The notes under the pieces are model-generated. The model was not told the DNA's origin and searched no databases. It was given only the letters and a program-made list of their open reading frames with translations. The position numbers and the translations under genes are program-made. This document shows, piece after piece, positions 42,661 to 51,810 of a stretch of 64,000 nt of DNA; the stretch's first letter is position 1, and every line of letters begins with the position of its first letter. The stretch covers positions 1 through 64,000 of the forward strand of contig RJMB01000012.1 in the NCBI GenBank assembly GCA_003725585.1, read 5' to 3'. The DNA is from Halostreptopolyspora alba. GTDB taxonomy: Bacteria > Actinomycetota > Actinomycetes > Streptosporangiales > Streptosporangiaceae.

Positions 42661-43733
42661 GGAGTGACATCGCGGGCGGCGGACCACGTTCCGGACGGCG
42701 TCCCCGCTGGATCCCGGTGCGGCCGGCCCGGTTCCCAGTGAGCACCCGGGTACGGGTGCGAACGCTGGTGTTGACGATCGCGGCGTCCGCGGCGGCGCTC
42801 GTCACGATGACGTGGTCGTTGACCCTGGGCTCCCACGAGCTCAGCCCGGCCGAGGTCGCGCGGACCCTGGTTGGGGCGCCCGCCGAACCCGGCCACGCCT
42901 TCATCGTGAACTCGGTACGCCTCCCGCGCGCGCTCACCGCGGCGCTCGTCGGTGCCGCGCTCGCGGTCTCCGGGGCGGTCCTCCAGGCACTGGTGCGCAA
43001 CCCGCTGGCGTCTCCGGACGTCATCGGTGTGAACAGTGGGGCCGGGCTGGTCGTCGTCTTCACCCTCGTCACGGCGTTGCCCGCCGCGGTGGTCCCCGTG
43101 GGCGCGTTCGTCGGGGCCACGGTCACCGCGTTCGTCGTCTACGCGCTGACCTGGCGGTCCGGAGTCTCGGGCACGCGTCTCGTGCTCGTGGGAATCGGAG
43201 TCAACGCGGTCGCGAGCGCACTCACGACGCTGCTCATCGTGCGCTACCCGGTTGACCGCGTCTCGCTGGCCGTGTGGTGGCAGGCCGGCACCCTCCACGG
43301 CGCGGAGTGGGCCGATGTGACCGTGCTCCTGGTCGGCGCGGCCGTGCTGCTCCCGGTTGTCCTGTGGTTCACGCGGCACGCGGCGGTCCTGCAGTTCGGC
43401 GACGACGCGGCGCGAGCGCTGGGGGTGCGCGCGGAACAGGCGCGTACCGCGTTGCTGGTCGCCAGTGCCGGATTCGCGGCCCTGGCCGTCGCCGCGGCCG
43501 GGCCGATCGGTTTCGTCGCCCTGATCAGCCCACACATCGCGCGGATGCTCGCCGGTCCGCTCACCGGTGGGGTCCTCCTGTTCGCCGCCGGTATCGGAGC
43601 GTGCATGCTGTCGGCGGCGGATCTGGTCGCGCGGCACGCGTTCCCCATCGCGCTTCCCGTGGGGGTGCTCACGGCCGCGGTCGGGGCGCCCTATTTCCTG
43701 TTCCTGCTGGCCCGTACGAACCGCGCACGATGA
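42657..43733 (+). CDS. iron-siderophore ABC transporter permease (FecCD family)
   Basis: A 358-residue second permease whose ATG overlaps the previous stop by four bases. Hallmarks are RLPRALTAALVGAALAVSGAVLQALVRNPLASPDVIGVNSGAG and GPIGFVALISPHIARMLAG. A basic N-terminal extension of about 35 residues precedes the first helix. It forms a heterodimeric channel with the gene before it. Confidence 0.92.
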   Translation: MRSDIAGGGPRSGRRPRWIPVRPARFPVSTRVRVRTLVLTIAASAAALVTMTWSLTLGSHELSPAEVARTLVGAPAEPGHAFIVNSVRLPRALTAALVGAALAVSGAVLQALVRNPLASPDVIGVNSGAGLVVVFTLVTALPAAVVPVGAFVGATVTAFVVYALTWRSGVSGTRLVLVGIGVNAVASALTTLLIVRYPVDRVSLAVWWQAGTLHGAEWADVTVLLVGAAVLLPVVLWFTRHAAVLQFGDDAARALGVRAEQARTALLVASAGFAALAVAAAGPIGFVALISPHIARMLAGPLTGGVLLFAAGIGACMLSAADLVARHAFPIALPVGVLTAAVGAPYFLFLLARTNRAR

Positions 43734-43743
43734 ACGGGGACCC

Positions 43744-44625
43744 ATGAACTCGACCAGCCGGCTCAACACCGAGTCACTCGACCTCGCCTATCCGGGGACG
43801 GACCTCATCGTCTCCGATCTGTCCCTGCGGGTCGCCGACGGGCGGATCACCGTGCTGTGCGGCCCGAACGCGTGCGGCAAGTCCACGTTGCTGCGCGCGC
43901 TCGCCCGGCTGCTCAAACCGCGTCGCGGGGCGGTGCGTCTCGACGGGCAAGAGATCGCGGCGCTGCCCACCAAGGAGGTCGCGACCAGGCTGGGGCTCCT
44001 GCCGCAGTCGCCGTCGGCGCCGGAGGGGATCACGGTCGAGGACCTCGTGGCTCGGGGACGCTTCCCCCATCAGCGGCTCCTTCGGCAGTGGGGTGAGGAG
44101 GACGAGAACGCGGTCGAGTCCGCGCTGGGCATGACCCACACGCAAGCCCTGCGGGACCGACCGGTGGACGAGCTCTCCGGAGGGCAGCGCCAGCGGGTGT
44201 GGATCGCCATGGCCCTCGCCCAGGAGACCGACATCCTGTTGCTCGACGAACCGACGACCTACCTTGACCTCGCGCATCGCGTGGACGTGCTTGAGCTTCT
44301 GGCCGAGCTGAACGAGTCCCGTTCCCGGACCATCGTCATGGTGCTGCACGAACTCAACGAAGCGTGTCGCTACGCCCATCGCATCGTCGCGATGCGCGAG
44401 GGTCGCGTCGAGGCCGAGGGACCCCCGTCCGAAGTGGTGACCGCCGACCTCGTCCGGACGGTCTTCGACCTGGACACGGTGGTCATCCCCGACCCGGTCG
44501 CCTCGACCCCCCTCGTCATCCCGGAGGGTGGGCGGCTCCGCCGGAACACCCGGGGGCGGCCAGGGGGCAGCGGCGCGGGCGTGGACGCCGACCGCGCCGC
44601 GCGGCAGGCGTCCACGGAGCGCTAG
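43744..44625 (+). CDS. iron-siderophore ABC transporter ATP-binding protein
   Basis: A 293-residue FecE/FepC-like ATPase. Walker A is GPNACGKST, the signature is LSGGQRQRVWIAMALAQ, Walker B is ILLLDEPTTYLD, and the switch His follows in VLHELNEACRYAH. The last 30 residues form a non-conserved Arg/Gly-rich tail. Last gene of the iron-controlled importer. Confidence 0.93.
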   Translation: MNSTSRLNTESLDLAYPGTDLIVSDLSLRVADGRITVLCGPNACGKSTLLRALARLLKPRRGAVRLDGQEIAALPTKEVATRLGLLPQSPSAPEGITVEDLVARGRFPHQRLLRQWGEEDENAVESALGMTHTQALRDRPVDELSGGQRQRVWIAMALAQETDILLLDEPTTYLDLAHRVDVLELLAELNESRSRTIVMVLHELNEACRYAHRIVAMREGRVEAEGPPSEVVTADLVRTVFDLDTVVIPDPVASTPLVIPEGGRLRRNTRGRPGGSGAGVDADRAARQASTER

Positions 44626-44655
44626 GCTACTTTCGCCACCAGGTTTCCAAGGGCG

Positions 44656-45609
44656 GTGACCGGCCCACGGGGCGCGGTCCGCCCGTGGGACTGGGTGCCG
44701 GCGGCCGCGGAACGGAGACGCATCATCCTCGTCATCACGAACACCAGCGCGGGTAGCGCCAAAGCGGACCGGGTCGAGGCGGCCATGGAGCGGCTGGGTG
44801 GCCGCGCGGAGCTCAGCCGTTGCACCGGTCCGGCCGAGCTGAACGCGTCGCTGGACCTCGGCCACGACACGGTCGTCAGCGCCGGGGGCGACGGCAGCCT
44901 GCACGCGCTGGCCAACGCGCTACACCGGCGGGGCGAGCTCGGCACGCGCACTGTGGGGCTGCTGCCGATGGGAACCGGTAACGACTTCGCACGCGCGCTC
45001 GGGATTCCCCTCGACCCGGTCGAGGCCGCCGACACCCTGCTGCGCGGCATCGTCCACCGGCTGGACCTGATCGTCGACGACACCGGCGAGGTGACGGTCA
45101 ACTCCCTGCACTTCGGGGTCGGTGCCGAAACCACCCGTGAGGCGCGCCGTTGGAAACGGCTGTTGGGGCCGCTGAGCTACCCGATGGGCGGCCTGATCAC
45201 CGGTTGGGCCGCGCGGGGGTACCGGCTCCTCGTCGAGGCCGACGGGGCGACCGTGATCGGCCCCCAGCACCGCAGCCTCATGGTCGCCCTGGCCAACGGG
45301 GCGAACGTCGGTGCCGGAACGGCGATTCTGGACCCCACCGCGCGCGCCGACGACGGAACGATCAACCTGGTGGTGTCGCGTTCGCGGGGACGTCTCGCGC
45401 GCCTCCGGTACGCGCTGCACCTGTACCGGGGAACCCAACGCGAAGCCGACGATGTCCACCACGTGCACGTCCACACCGTCAGGGTCACGGGAAGAGAGAC
45501 TCCCGGAAGTGTCGACGGCGAGGTCAAGGAGTCGCTCGTCGGCCGCACGTGGCGCATCCTGCCGGGAGCGTGGAGTTTCCTGGTACCCGAGGAGTACCCG
45601 GGCGGCTGA
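44656..45609 (+). CDS. diacylglycerol/sphingosine kinase-like lipid kinase
   Basis: A 317-residue protein of the DAGK catalytic-domain family. Landmarks are IILVITNTSAGSAK, the nucleotide loop VVSAGGDGSLHALANAL, LLPMGTGNDFARALGIP and the C-terminal beta-sandwich ending SVDGEVKESLVGRTWRILPGAW. These kinases phosphorylate lipids or related substrates at the membrane. GTG 44656 with an AAGGG upstream is used; the first 25 residues are variable. Confidence 0.88.
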   Translation: MTGPRGAVRPWDWVPAAAERRRIILVITNTSAGSAKADRVEAAMERLGGRAELSRCTGPAELNASLDLGHDTVVSAGGDGSLHALANALHRRGELGTRTVGLLPMGTGNDFARALGIPLDPVEAADTLLRGIVHRLDLIVDDTGEVTVNSLHFGVGAETTREARRWKRLLGPLSYPMGGLITGWAARGYRLLVEADGATVIGPQHRSLMVALANGANVGAGTAILDPTARADDGTINLVVSRSRGRLARLRYALHLYRGTQREADDVHHVHVHTVRVTGRETPGSVDGEVKESLVGRTWRILPGAWSFLVPEEYPGG

Positions 45610-45904
45610 CTCACCCCCGGGGGCCGCCCCTACCTTCAGGGTTCGATCGTCGACCCCGATACGAGTACGGGGGTCGGCACGTGGGCTCCGGTACCAGCCG
45701 GGGGCGCTGGCGGCACCGGACTTGGACGCGAGGGCGAGACAGCGGTCGTCGTCGGGTGGCCACACCAGCGGGTTCACCCGGCGCTGTACCACGAGCGCCG
45801 GTGGTGAACAGTGAAGCGCCCTCGAACGGGCCACCGCTCCTCGCGCCGTGGCCTCCCTCACCCGCCTCCGGGCGCGCCGAGGGCCGCACGACCCGGTTTC
45901 GGCG

Positions 45905-46762
45905 TCAACGACGCACACGCCGCGTGAAGGAGCGTACCGCCAGCCACGTCAAGGCGCCGGTTCCGGCCACCAGGAAGAGCAGATAGGCCCAGGTGTCCAT
46001 GTGCCCGACTCCCGAGGTAAGAGTCGCCCGTAGGCCCTCGCTCGCATAGACCATGGGGTTGAACAGCACCAGGACTTGGAGCCAGGGGATCGTCTCCAGC
46101 GCGGACCACGGATAGTAAACGCAGCCCAGCATGGTTACCGGGACCACGATCACCCCGAAGATCGTGCTGATCTTGCGGGCGTCGATCACCGTTCCCAGCA
46201 GTAGCCCGAGCGCCGACGCCAGAAGCGACACGCTCAGCAACACCACGATCAGCAGTGGCCAGTTCGCCACGTCGATCGCGGGGGCGGCGCCTTCGGCGTG
46301 GACCAGGTACAGGGCGGGGAACACCACGACCGCGGCCAGCAAGCCCTGTAGGGCACCCGCGACGATCTTCTCCAGCCCGACGGCCCACACCGGCAGCGGG
46401 GCCAGCACGCGGTCCTCGATCTCGTTGTTGTCCGAGAGCTCCATGATCAGTGGCATGCTCACGGCCATGAAACCCCCGAAGAGCATGGAGGAGGCCAGCA
46501 GGCCGGGGACGAGCACAGTGGAGTACGAAGGGCCGTCACCCGCGCCGACGAACATCGCGCCACCCTCACCCGCGGCCATGCTGGGAAGGACATAGGCGAA
46601 CACGAAGACGAAGAAGAACGGTTGCATGATCGTGCGCAGCACGAACGAAACGAACTCACGCCGGATCACGCGCACCTCGCGCACGAGCATGATCCTGAAC
46701 GTCAGCAGAGTACTCATGGTGGTCGGCTGGGTGGAGGTGCGCTGGAGCTGAGTGGCGGTCAC
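45905..46762 (-). CDS. ABC-2 type permease (DrrB-like exporter)
   Basis: A 285-residue membrane protein with six hydrophobic segments. GTG 46762 overlaps the ATPase stop. Motifs such as VLVPGLLASSMLFGGFMAVSMPLIMELSDNNEIEDRVLAPLPVWAVGLEKI and FNPMVYASEGLRATL are typical of DrrB/ABC-2 drug exporters. With the ATPase it is divergent from the first LanB gene of the RiPP cluster, so it is the likely product exporter and/or self-resistance pump. Confidence 0.9.
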   Translation of the reverse strand: MTATQLQRTSTQPTTMSTLLTFRIMLVREVRVIRREFVSFVLRTIMQPFFFVFVFAYVLPSMAAGEGGAMFVGAGDGPSYSTVLVPGLLASSMLFGGFMAVSMPLIMELSDNNEIEDRVLAPLPVWAVGLEKIVAGALQGLLAAVVVFPALYLVHAEGAAPAIDVANWPLLIVVLLSVSLLASALGLLLGTVIDARKISTIFGVIVVPVTMLGCVYYPWSALETIPWLQVLVLFNPMVYASEGLRATLTSGVGHMDTWAYLLFLVAGTGALTWLAVRSFTRRVRR

Positions 46763-47712
46763 TCGCGATACTCCCGTCCGGTCATGGTGAGAAAGACCGT
46801 CTCCAGGCTGGGACGCATGGTGCTCGCGTCGCGGATGGCCAGCCCGTGTTCGGCGCCCGCCGTGGCGAGCTGACCGAGGATCCCGTCGGCTTCGGCGGTA
46901 AAGACCCGCACCCGTTCCTCGGTCGCCTCCACGCGGCTCACGTGGGGCAGGTCGCGCGCGGTCGCGCAGGCGGGAGCGGGATCTCCGTCGTAGGTGACCG
47001 TCACGATCGATTCGGCTCCTGTGCCGGTCTTCAGCCGCTCGACCTCGTCGCAGGCCAGGATCGAGCCGTGATCGATGATGGCCACCCGGCCGCACAGTGT
47101 CTCGGCTTCGGCCATGTCGTGGGTTGTGAGCAGGATCGTCTGCCCCTCGGTGTGCAACGTGCGCAGGGTGTCCCAGAGGTTGTGGCGGGTCTGCGGGTCG
47201 ATTCCCGCCGTCGGCTCGTCCAAGAACAGCACGTCCGGCCGGTGTGCCAGAGCCCGCGCGATGACCACACGTTTTGTCTGTCCGCCGGACAGTTCGTGCA
47301 CTTTGGCGTCCTTGCGGTCCCCGAGTTCGAGCAGCTCGATGAGTTCCGTGGCGCGACGCCGGGCGGCGCCCGCCCCCATGCCGAAGTAACGGGCGCGGAA
47401 CTCCAGGTTCTCGAATACCGTGAGCTGGCGGTCGAGCGTGTTCGTCTGCGAGGCCATGCCTATCCGCCGTTTGACCTCGACCGGCTGCCGGACGACGTCG
47501 ACCCCGCATACCTGGGCCCGGCCCGCGGTGGGGACCACGAGGGTGGTGAGCATGCCGATCGTGGTGGACTTCCCGGCTCCGTTGGGCCCGAGCAAACCCA
47601 GGAACTCCCCGGCTTCGACGGTGAGGTCGACACCGGCGACGGCCTCAACCGGACCGGTGGACCCGGCGTAGGTCTTGCACAGCTCCTGCGCGGCGATGGC
47701 CGGATCGCTCAC
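46759..47712 (-). CDS. ABC transporter ATP-binding protein (DrrA-like)
   Basis: A 317-residue ATPase: Walker A GPNGAGKST, signature LSGGQTKRVVIARALAH, Walker B VLFLDEPTAGID, and the C-terminal DrrA-type extension ending SLETVFLTMTGREYRE. GTG 47712 has AAAGGGG upstream. It belongs to the DrrA daunorubicin-resistance branch and works with the ABC-2 permease that overlaps its stop. It borders the thiopeptide-like cluster. Confidence 0.92.
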   Translation of the reverse strand: MSDPAIAAQELCKTYAGSTGPVEAVAGVDLTVEAGEFLGLLGPNGAGKSTTIGMLTTLVVPTAGRAQVCGVDVVRQPVEVKRRIGMASQTNTLDRQLTVFENLEFRARYFGMGAGAARRRATELIELLELGDRKDAKVHELSGGQTKRVVIARALAHRPDVLFLDEPTAGIDPQTRHNLWDTLRTLHTEGQTILLTTHDMAEAETLCGRVAIIDHGSILACDEVERLKTGTGAESIVTVTYDGDPAPACATARDLPHVSRVEATEERVRVFTAEADGILGQLATAGAEHGLAIRDASTMRPSLETVFLTMTGREYRE

Positions 47713-48108
47713 GACCCACCCCTTTCGGCGCGGGGCGGGCAGCCGCCCCCGCCATCACCCTGACGGTGTGGGCGAAGGTCGGACCGTTCCCGCGCCAGTG
47801 GTCACTTGACAAACCCGACAGTCCCCAAAGTCGCGGTACGGCCTTCCCACCGACATCACGGTGTCCACCGAGGGGATTTCAGTGAGCGAATAGCCGCCCG
47901 GTCACCTCGGGCCGACCGGATTACCCCTGCGGTGGTCCCCGTAGTGCGTCTGTGGCCGGCCGGGGAGAGACTTCCCCCAGTCGTCCGACTCCGGCACGCC
48001 CGCACCTCCGGGGCCGGTCCCGGTGCGTACCGGGAAACGGTGGCGGTTCCCGTGTCGGAGGCCCCGCCGCAACCACACCGCCGCCACATTGCTCTCGGAG
48101 CGCCCGCG
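47713..48108. promoter_or_regulatory. divergent promoter region between exporter and first LanB
   Basis: The 396 bases separate the exporter start from the lanB1 start. A TTGACA hexamer (47805-47810) points towards lanB1, but a good -10 is not visible. The open frame through this region upstream of ATG 48109 is rich in Arg/His/Pro and does not align with LanB proteins, so I treat it as non-coding. Confidence 0.45.
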
Positions 48109-50784
48109 ATGCACGATGAGTACGCTGCGCGCCCGCGCCTGACGGAGACACTGGCGGTCCGGGTGGCCAATCTCCCAGTCGAGTCGCTGGAGCGCACCCG
48201 GTTCACACGCACGGGTGCGGCCATCGACGCGGTCCTCGACCTCGACACGGAGCTCGCCGGTCGGGCGCGAGCCATCTCCGACGCGCTGTACCCGGTCATT
48301 GGCGCCACACGGGACTCGCGGCTGCGGCCGCGTCTGGTGGGGCTTCGGCGTTCCGTACACGGCAACCGTGACCCCGGCGTACGTGAGCTGGACGCTTCGG
48401 TTCTTCGCGCGCTGCCGGCCGGAGTGCGCGCGCAGATCGCCGAATGGTCGGCGCTGCGGACCGAGCGCCGACGACGGGTAGAGGAGCTGCCGGCGGTCCT
48501 GTCCGACGAGCGCGCCGAACGCGACCACGCACTGCGCGCCGCCGCAGGCGAGCCCGCGTTGCGCGCCGGGCTGGTGAGCAGCAGCCCTTCCCTCCACAGG
48601 CGGCTTTCCGACTGGCTGGACGCCGGACCCGCACGCCCGCCGCGACGCAAACTCGCGCTGCGCCTCGCGCGCTATCTCGCGCGCATCGTGGCCAAGACCA
48701 GTCCGCAGGCCACGTTCACCCTCAGCGGGATCGGGCGGTTGAGCCGCGACACGGTCTCCGATGCCGAGGAGCGCCTCGCGTGGCGTTCCGTGCTGGAGAT
48801 CGACGAGCGCTGCGCCGACCTCGTGACCGCCGCCGTCTTGCGCGACAGCGGAACCGCCGCCCCTCTCCACGTGCGGCTCAACCCCACGGCCCACCAGGAC
48901 GGTGACCGCTGGGTCTTCCTCAGCGCTCGGCGTGGGGGAGAGCCGGCCTCGGTGCGCGCCAACCCAGCCCTACGGGCCTGCCTGGACCTCGTCGGGGACC
49001 GGGAACGATACTCGCTCAGCGAGTTGTGGTCGCGGCTGAGGCGGCGTACGGGACTCCCGCACGACCGGGTCGTGGCCTACCTGGAACGGTTACGCGCGGT
49101 CGGGCTACTGGAAGCGGTTCCGCCGGTCCCCGACCAGGCGCCCGACCACTGGTACCGACTGACGGAGTGGCTGGCCGGCCACCCGGGAATCGCCGGCGAC
49201 GCGCGGGCCGGAATGCGGAGGGTGCGTCGGCAGCTGGCGGAGACGGTCGTTGATGACCGGCCGGACCGGCGAGCCAGCCGCGCGGCCACGGTCCGCTCCT
49301 CTCTCGCCGACACCCTGGAGGCACTGGGCGGTTCGGCCGAGAACCTGCCCGAAGGTGACCCTGTGCACGAATCGGCGCTGCTCACCGGTGCGGAACCCTC
49401 CCTGCCGGTGTGTCGGGTCCGTCCGCTGCTGCCGGCGCTGGCGGCCGTGCGCCGGTATTCGGCGCTGTTCAGTCCGGACCTGGCGCTGCGCCTCGCCTGC
49501 GGGCATGTTGTGGCCAGCCGGTTCGGCGAGGGCGTTCGGGTGCCCTTCGTGGTGTTCTGTCGATCGGTATGGGAGGCCATGGTGGCAGCGGACACCGACG
49601 GGCTGGGCGGCGAGGAGCTACGTGCCCACCTGGCCGGGCCGTTCATGGCCGAGTGGCCACTGGAACGCAGTGGGATCGACCAACTGCGCGCGCTGGCCGA
49701 TCTGCGCAGGAACGCCCGCGCCGACCAGGAGGCGTGGCCGACCGGTGCCGACGGTGTCCGCACTCTTGCGCCGGGAGTCCTCGAACGTACAGCAGCGGGG
49801 TGGCCGAGTTGGGTGTGTCCGCCCGACTCGCTGGCCTGCCATCTTCAGTTCCTGTCCCCCTCCCGGGAAGACGGCGCGGTCGCCGCGCTGAATGAGTGCA
49901 CCATCGGCTACGGCCGTGGTCAGAGCCGGATCGCGACTCTGGCCGAGGGCTACTACGGCGACCACCCGACTCCCGTCTACCGGCACCGCCACGTGACGCT
50001 CGCCGAGACCGAAGCCGGGCTGGGCAGCGGGCTGAACCGACGGGCCCCCGCGACCGACCACGTGATCGACCTGCCCGGGGCGGTCAGCGCACGGGAGAGG
50101 CGCCACCGTATTCAGCCCGCGGAACTGGAGGTGGTACTGGATCCCGAGACCGGGCTTCTCCAACTGTTCGCCCCCCGCCTGGGGACCCACGTTCGCCCGG
50201 TGCACCTCGGGCTGCTCGCGGACTTCTGGCTGCCGGCATCGATTCGCCTACTCACCCGAGTTTTCGGGGAGGCGGTACGGCCCATCTACCAGGCATGGTC
50301 GCCGTTCCACCCGTTCGACTCCTGGCGGGCCGTGCCCGAAGGGCCCGGCGTGACCGTGGTGCCCCGCACCCATGTCGGACCGCTCGCCGTCACCCGGCAG
50401 ACCCACTACGTTCGGGCCGCGGAAACCCCAGTACGGCGCGTTCCGGGTGAGGACGACGCCGCCCACCTGACGCGCTTGCACTCCTGGAGACGGGAGCAGG
50501 CCCTGCCTCGGCGCTGCTTCGTGCGGGTCCTCGACGCTGCCTGGCGCTCAGGAGAAGCGAGCGCTTACGACAAGTCCCGCAAACCCCTCTACGTCGATTT
50601 CGACAATTGGTACCTGGTAGCCGATCTCGAACGCCGGGTCACGGGGGAAGACGACGTGCTGGCGTTTCAGGAGGCGTTGCCGGAGCCCGGGGAGGCCCCT
50701 TACCACGGGGATTCCAGGCGCGTCACCGAACACGTCGTCGAGGTCTCGTTCGACGTCGACACGGCTCCCCACGCCCAGTGGTGA
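48109..50784 (+). CDS. LanB-type glutamyl-tRNA-dependent dehydratase 1 (glutamylation domain)
   Basis: An 891-residue lantibiotic dehydratase N-terminal-type protein, without the SpaB_C elimination domain, as in split thiopeptide LanBs (TbtB). It transfers Glu from Glu-tRNA to core Ser/Thr. Conserved segments are LARYLARIVAKTSPQATFTLSGIG, then RYSALFSPDLALRLACGHVVASRFGEGV, and KSRKPLYVDFDNWYL near the end. ATG 48109 has CTCGGAG eight bases upstream; the frame stays open 101 codons further but that part is not protein-like. It stands apart from the main operon and converges on the decarboxylase gene. A paralogue lies at 57.7-60.4 kb. Confidence 0.88.
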   Translation: MHDEYAARPRLTETLAVRVANLPVESLERTRFTRTGAAIDAVLDLDTELAGRARAISDALYPVIGATRDSRLRPRLVGLRRSVHGNRDPGVRELDASVLRALPAGVRAQIAEWSALRTERRRRVEELPAVLSDERAERDHALRAAAGEPALRAGLVSSSPSLHRRLSDWLDAGPARPPRRKLALRLARYLARIVAKTSPQATFTLSGIGRLSRDTVSDAEERLAWRSVLEIDERCADLVTAAVLRDSGTAAPLHVRLNPTAHQDGDRWVFLSARRGGEPASVRANPALRACLDLVGDRERYSLSELWSRLRRRTGLPHDRVVAYLERLRAVGLLEAVPPVPDQAPDHWYRLTEWLAGHPGIAGDARAGMRRVRRQLAETVVDDRPDRRASRAATVRSSLADTLEALGGSAENLPEGDPVHESALLTGAEPSLPVCRVRPLLPALAAVRRYSALFSPDLALRLACGHVVASRFGEGVRVPFVVFCRSVWEAMVAADTDGLGGEELRAHLAGPFMAEWPLERSGIDQLRALADLRRNARADQEAWPTGADGVRTLAPGVLERTAAGWPSWVCPPDSLACHLQFLSPSREDGAVAALNECTIGYGRGQSRIATLAEGYYGDHPTPVYRHRHVTLAETEAGLGSGLNRRAPATDHVIDLPGAVSARERRHRIQPAELEVVLDPETGLLQLFAPRLGTHVRPVHLGLLADFWLPASIRLLTRVFGEAVRPIYQAWSPFHPFDSWRAVPEGPGVTVVPRTHVGPLAVTRQTHYVRAAETPVRRVPGEDDAAHLTRLHSWRREQALPRRCFVRVLDAAWRSGEASAYDKSRKPLYVDFDNWYLVADLERRVTGEDDVLAFQEALPEPGEAPYHGDSRRVTEHVVEVSFDVDTAPHAQW

Positions 50785-50806
50785 CCCGTCCGGGTGCCGG
50801 GCCTCC

Positions 50807-51400
50807 TCAGGAGCTCCGGGCGACCGGATCGGAACCCCCGGTGGGTTCGACCACTCCATGCAGGGCCGCCGCCGCTTCCGCGGGGGGCGGAACCACCGGA
50901 GCGTCGACGGTCTCGCCGGTGGCGACCTCGGTGGCACTGCGCGTCTCGACGACCACCCGGTGGCCGTCGGCACGCAGCCGTTCAACGTTGCGACTTACGG
51001 CCGGGTGGCGCCACATAGTTGTGTTCATATTGGGGAAGAAGACAACACCGGGCTCGGCGGCGAGCAACGTCGAGGTGAGGAAGCTCGGGGCGAGCCCGTT
51101 GGCGGCGGCCCCCATCACGTTCGCGCTGGCCGGCAGCACCACGAAGAGGGACGCCCACTGGGCCAGACCGACGTGGGCGGCCTTGCGTGCGGCGGGAGAG
51201 TCAGGCGAGACGACCTCGTCGCAGTACAGGGCGATGCTCTCGGCCGGCATCATCCGTTCGGCCGAGCGGGTGGTCACCACACGGACGTGGCGAGCGAGCC
51301 GCTGGCGGAACTCGGTCAGATAGGCGGTTATGTTCACGACGGCGACCGACCCCGTGACGCCCAAGAGCAGATTCTCCACGACGGGATTCTCGTTCGTCAC
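50807..51400 (-). CDS. EpiD/LanD-like flavoprotein (HFCD) cysteine decarboxylase
   Basis: A 197-residue homo-oligomeric flavin-containing Cys decarboxylase. It shows the FMN loop LLLGVTGSVAVVNITAYL, the active-site His in AAHVGLAQWASLFVVLPASANVMGAAANGLA, and the substrate clamp PNMNTTMW. The Pro/Ala-rich C-terminal tail is variable. GTG 51400 has GGAAAGGCAGG upstream. In RiPP pathways this family (EpiD, CypD, TvaF) oxidatively decarboxylates a C-terminal Cys to an enethiol. The precursor encoded divergently 410 bases away ends in Cys-Cys, so it is a plausible substrate. Confidence 0.88.
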   Translation of the reverse strand: MTNENPVVENLLLGVTGSVAVVNITAYLTEFRQRLARHVRVVTTRSAERMMPAESIALYCDEVVSPDSPAARKAAHVGLAQWASLFVVLPASANVMGAAANGLAPSFLTSTLLAAEPGVVFFPNMNTTMWRHPAVSRNVERLRADGHRVVVETRSATEVATGETVDAPVVPPPAEAAAALHGVVEPTGGSDPVARSS

Positions 51401-51810
51401 GTTCCTGCCTTTCCGGAGAGAGTAAGGGGCGGCTGAACGGCGGAATGGACCGCCCGCGGCCCCGATGCGCGGGAGCCGCCGGAGCCGTTCCGCTCAACGC
51501 TAACCCGGGAGATTCCGCTTGTCAGGACCGCGTGTGGCGGGACGCCACACTCTTCGGACGTATTCATGGGGTTCCCCGATAAACCTTCGGTTCTTTTGGC
51601 TAAATCTCTCGGTGGTGTTCCGAAAATTCGGGATCCGATCGGGGAGATCCGAAGAAAGCTCTCGGACTTCTCCGTGATGTATCCCACTGGGAGGTACTGG
51701 GATCTTCTGTAGCCGGTGCCGGGAAACGGCCCGACACCGAACGATGAGGGCGCCGGCGGTTCCCTCGAGGTGCCCGCCGCGTCCGTGACTCCCGAAGGGA
51801 GGGAATCACG
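51401..51810. promoter_or_regulatory. divergent promoter of decarboxylase and precursor
   Basis: A perfect palindrome GTGTGGCG-GGA-CGCCACAC occupies 51532-51550. Bases 51555-51720 are clearly less GC-rich than the surroundings and contain several short A/T runs, as expected for a strong precursor promoter. No regulator gene is found in the cluster inside the window, so the protein that binds is unknown. A GGAGGG at 51798-51803 serves the precursor. Confidence 0.6.

Noticed and set aside
47806..48108. 101-codon N-terminal extension of lanB1
   Set aside because: The extension is Arg/His/Pro-rich, unlike any LanB N-terminus, begins at a promoter-like TTGACA, and the internal ATG 48109 has a proper ribosome site and gives the paralogue's length.
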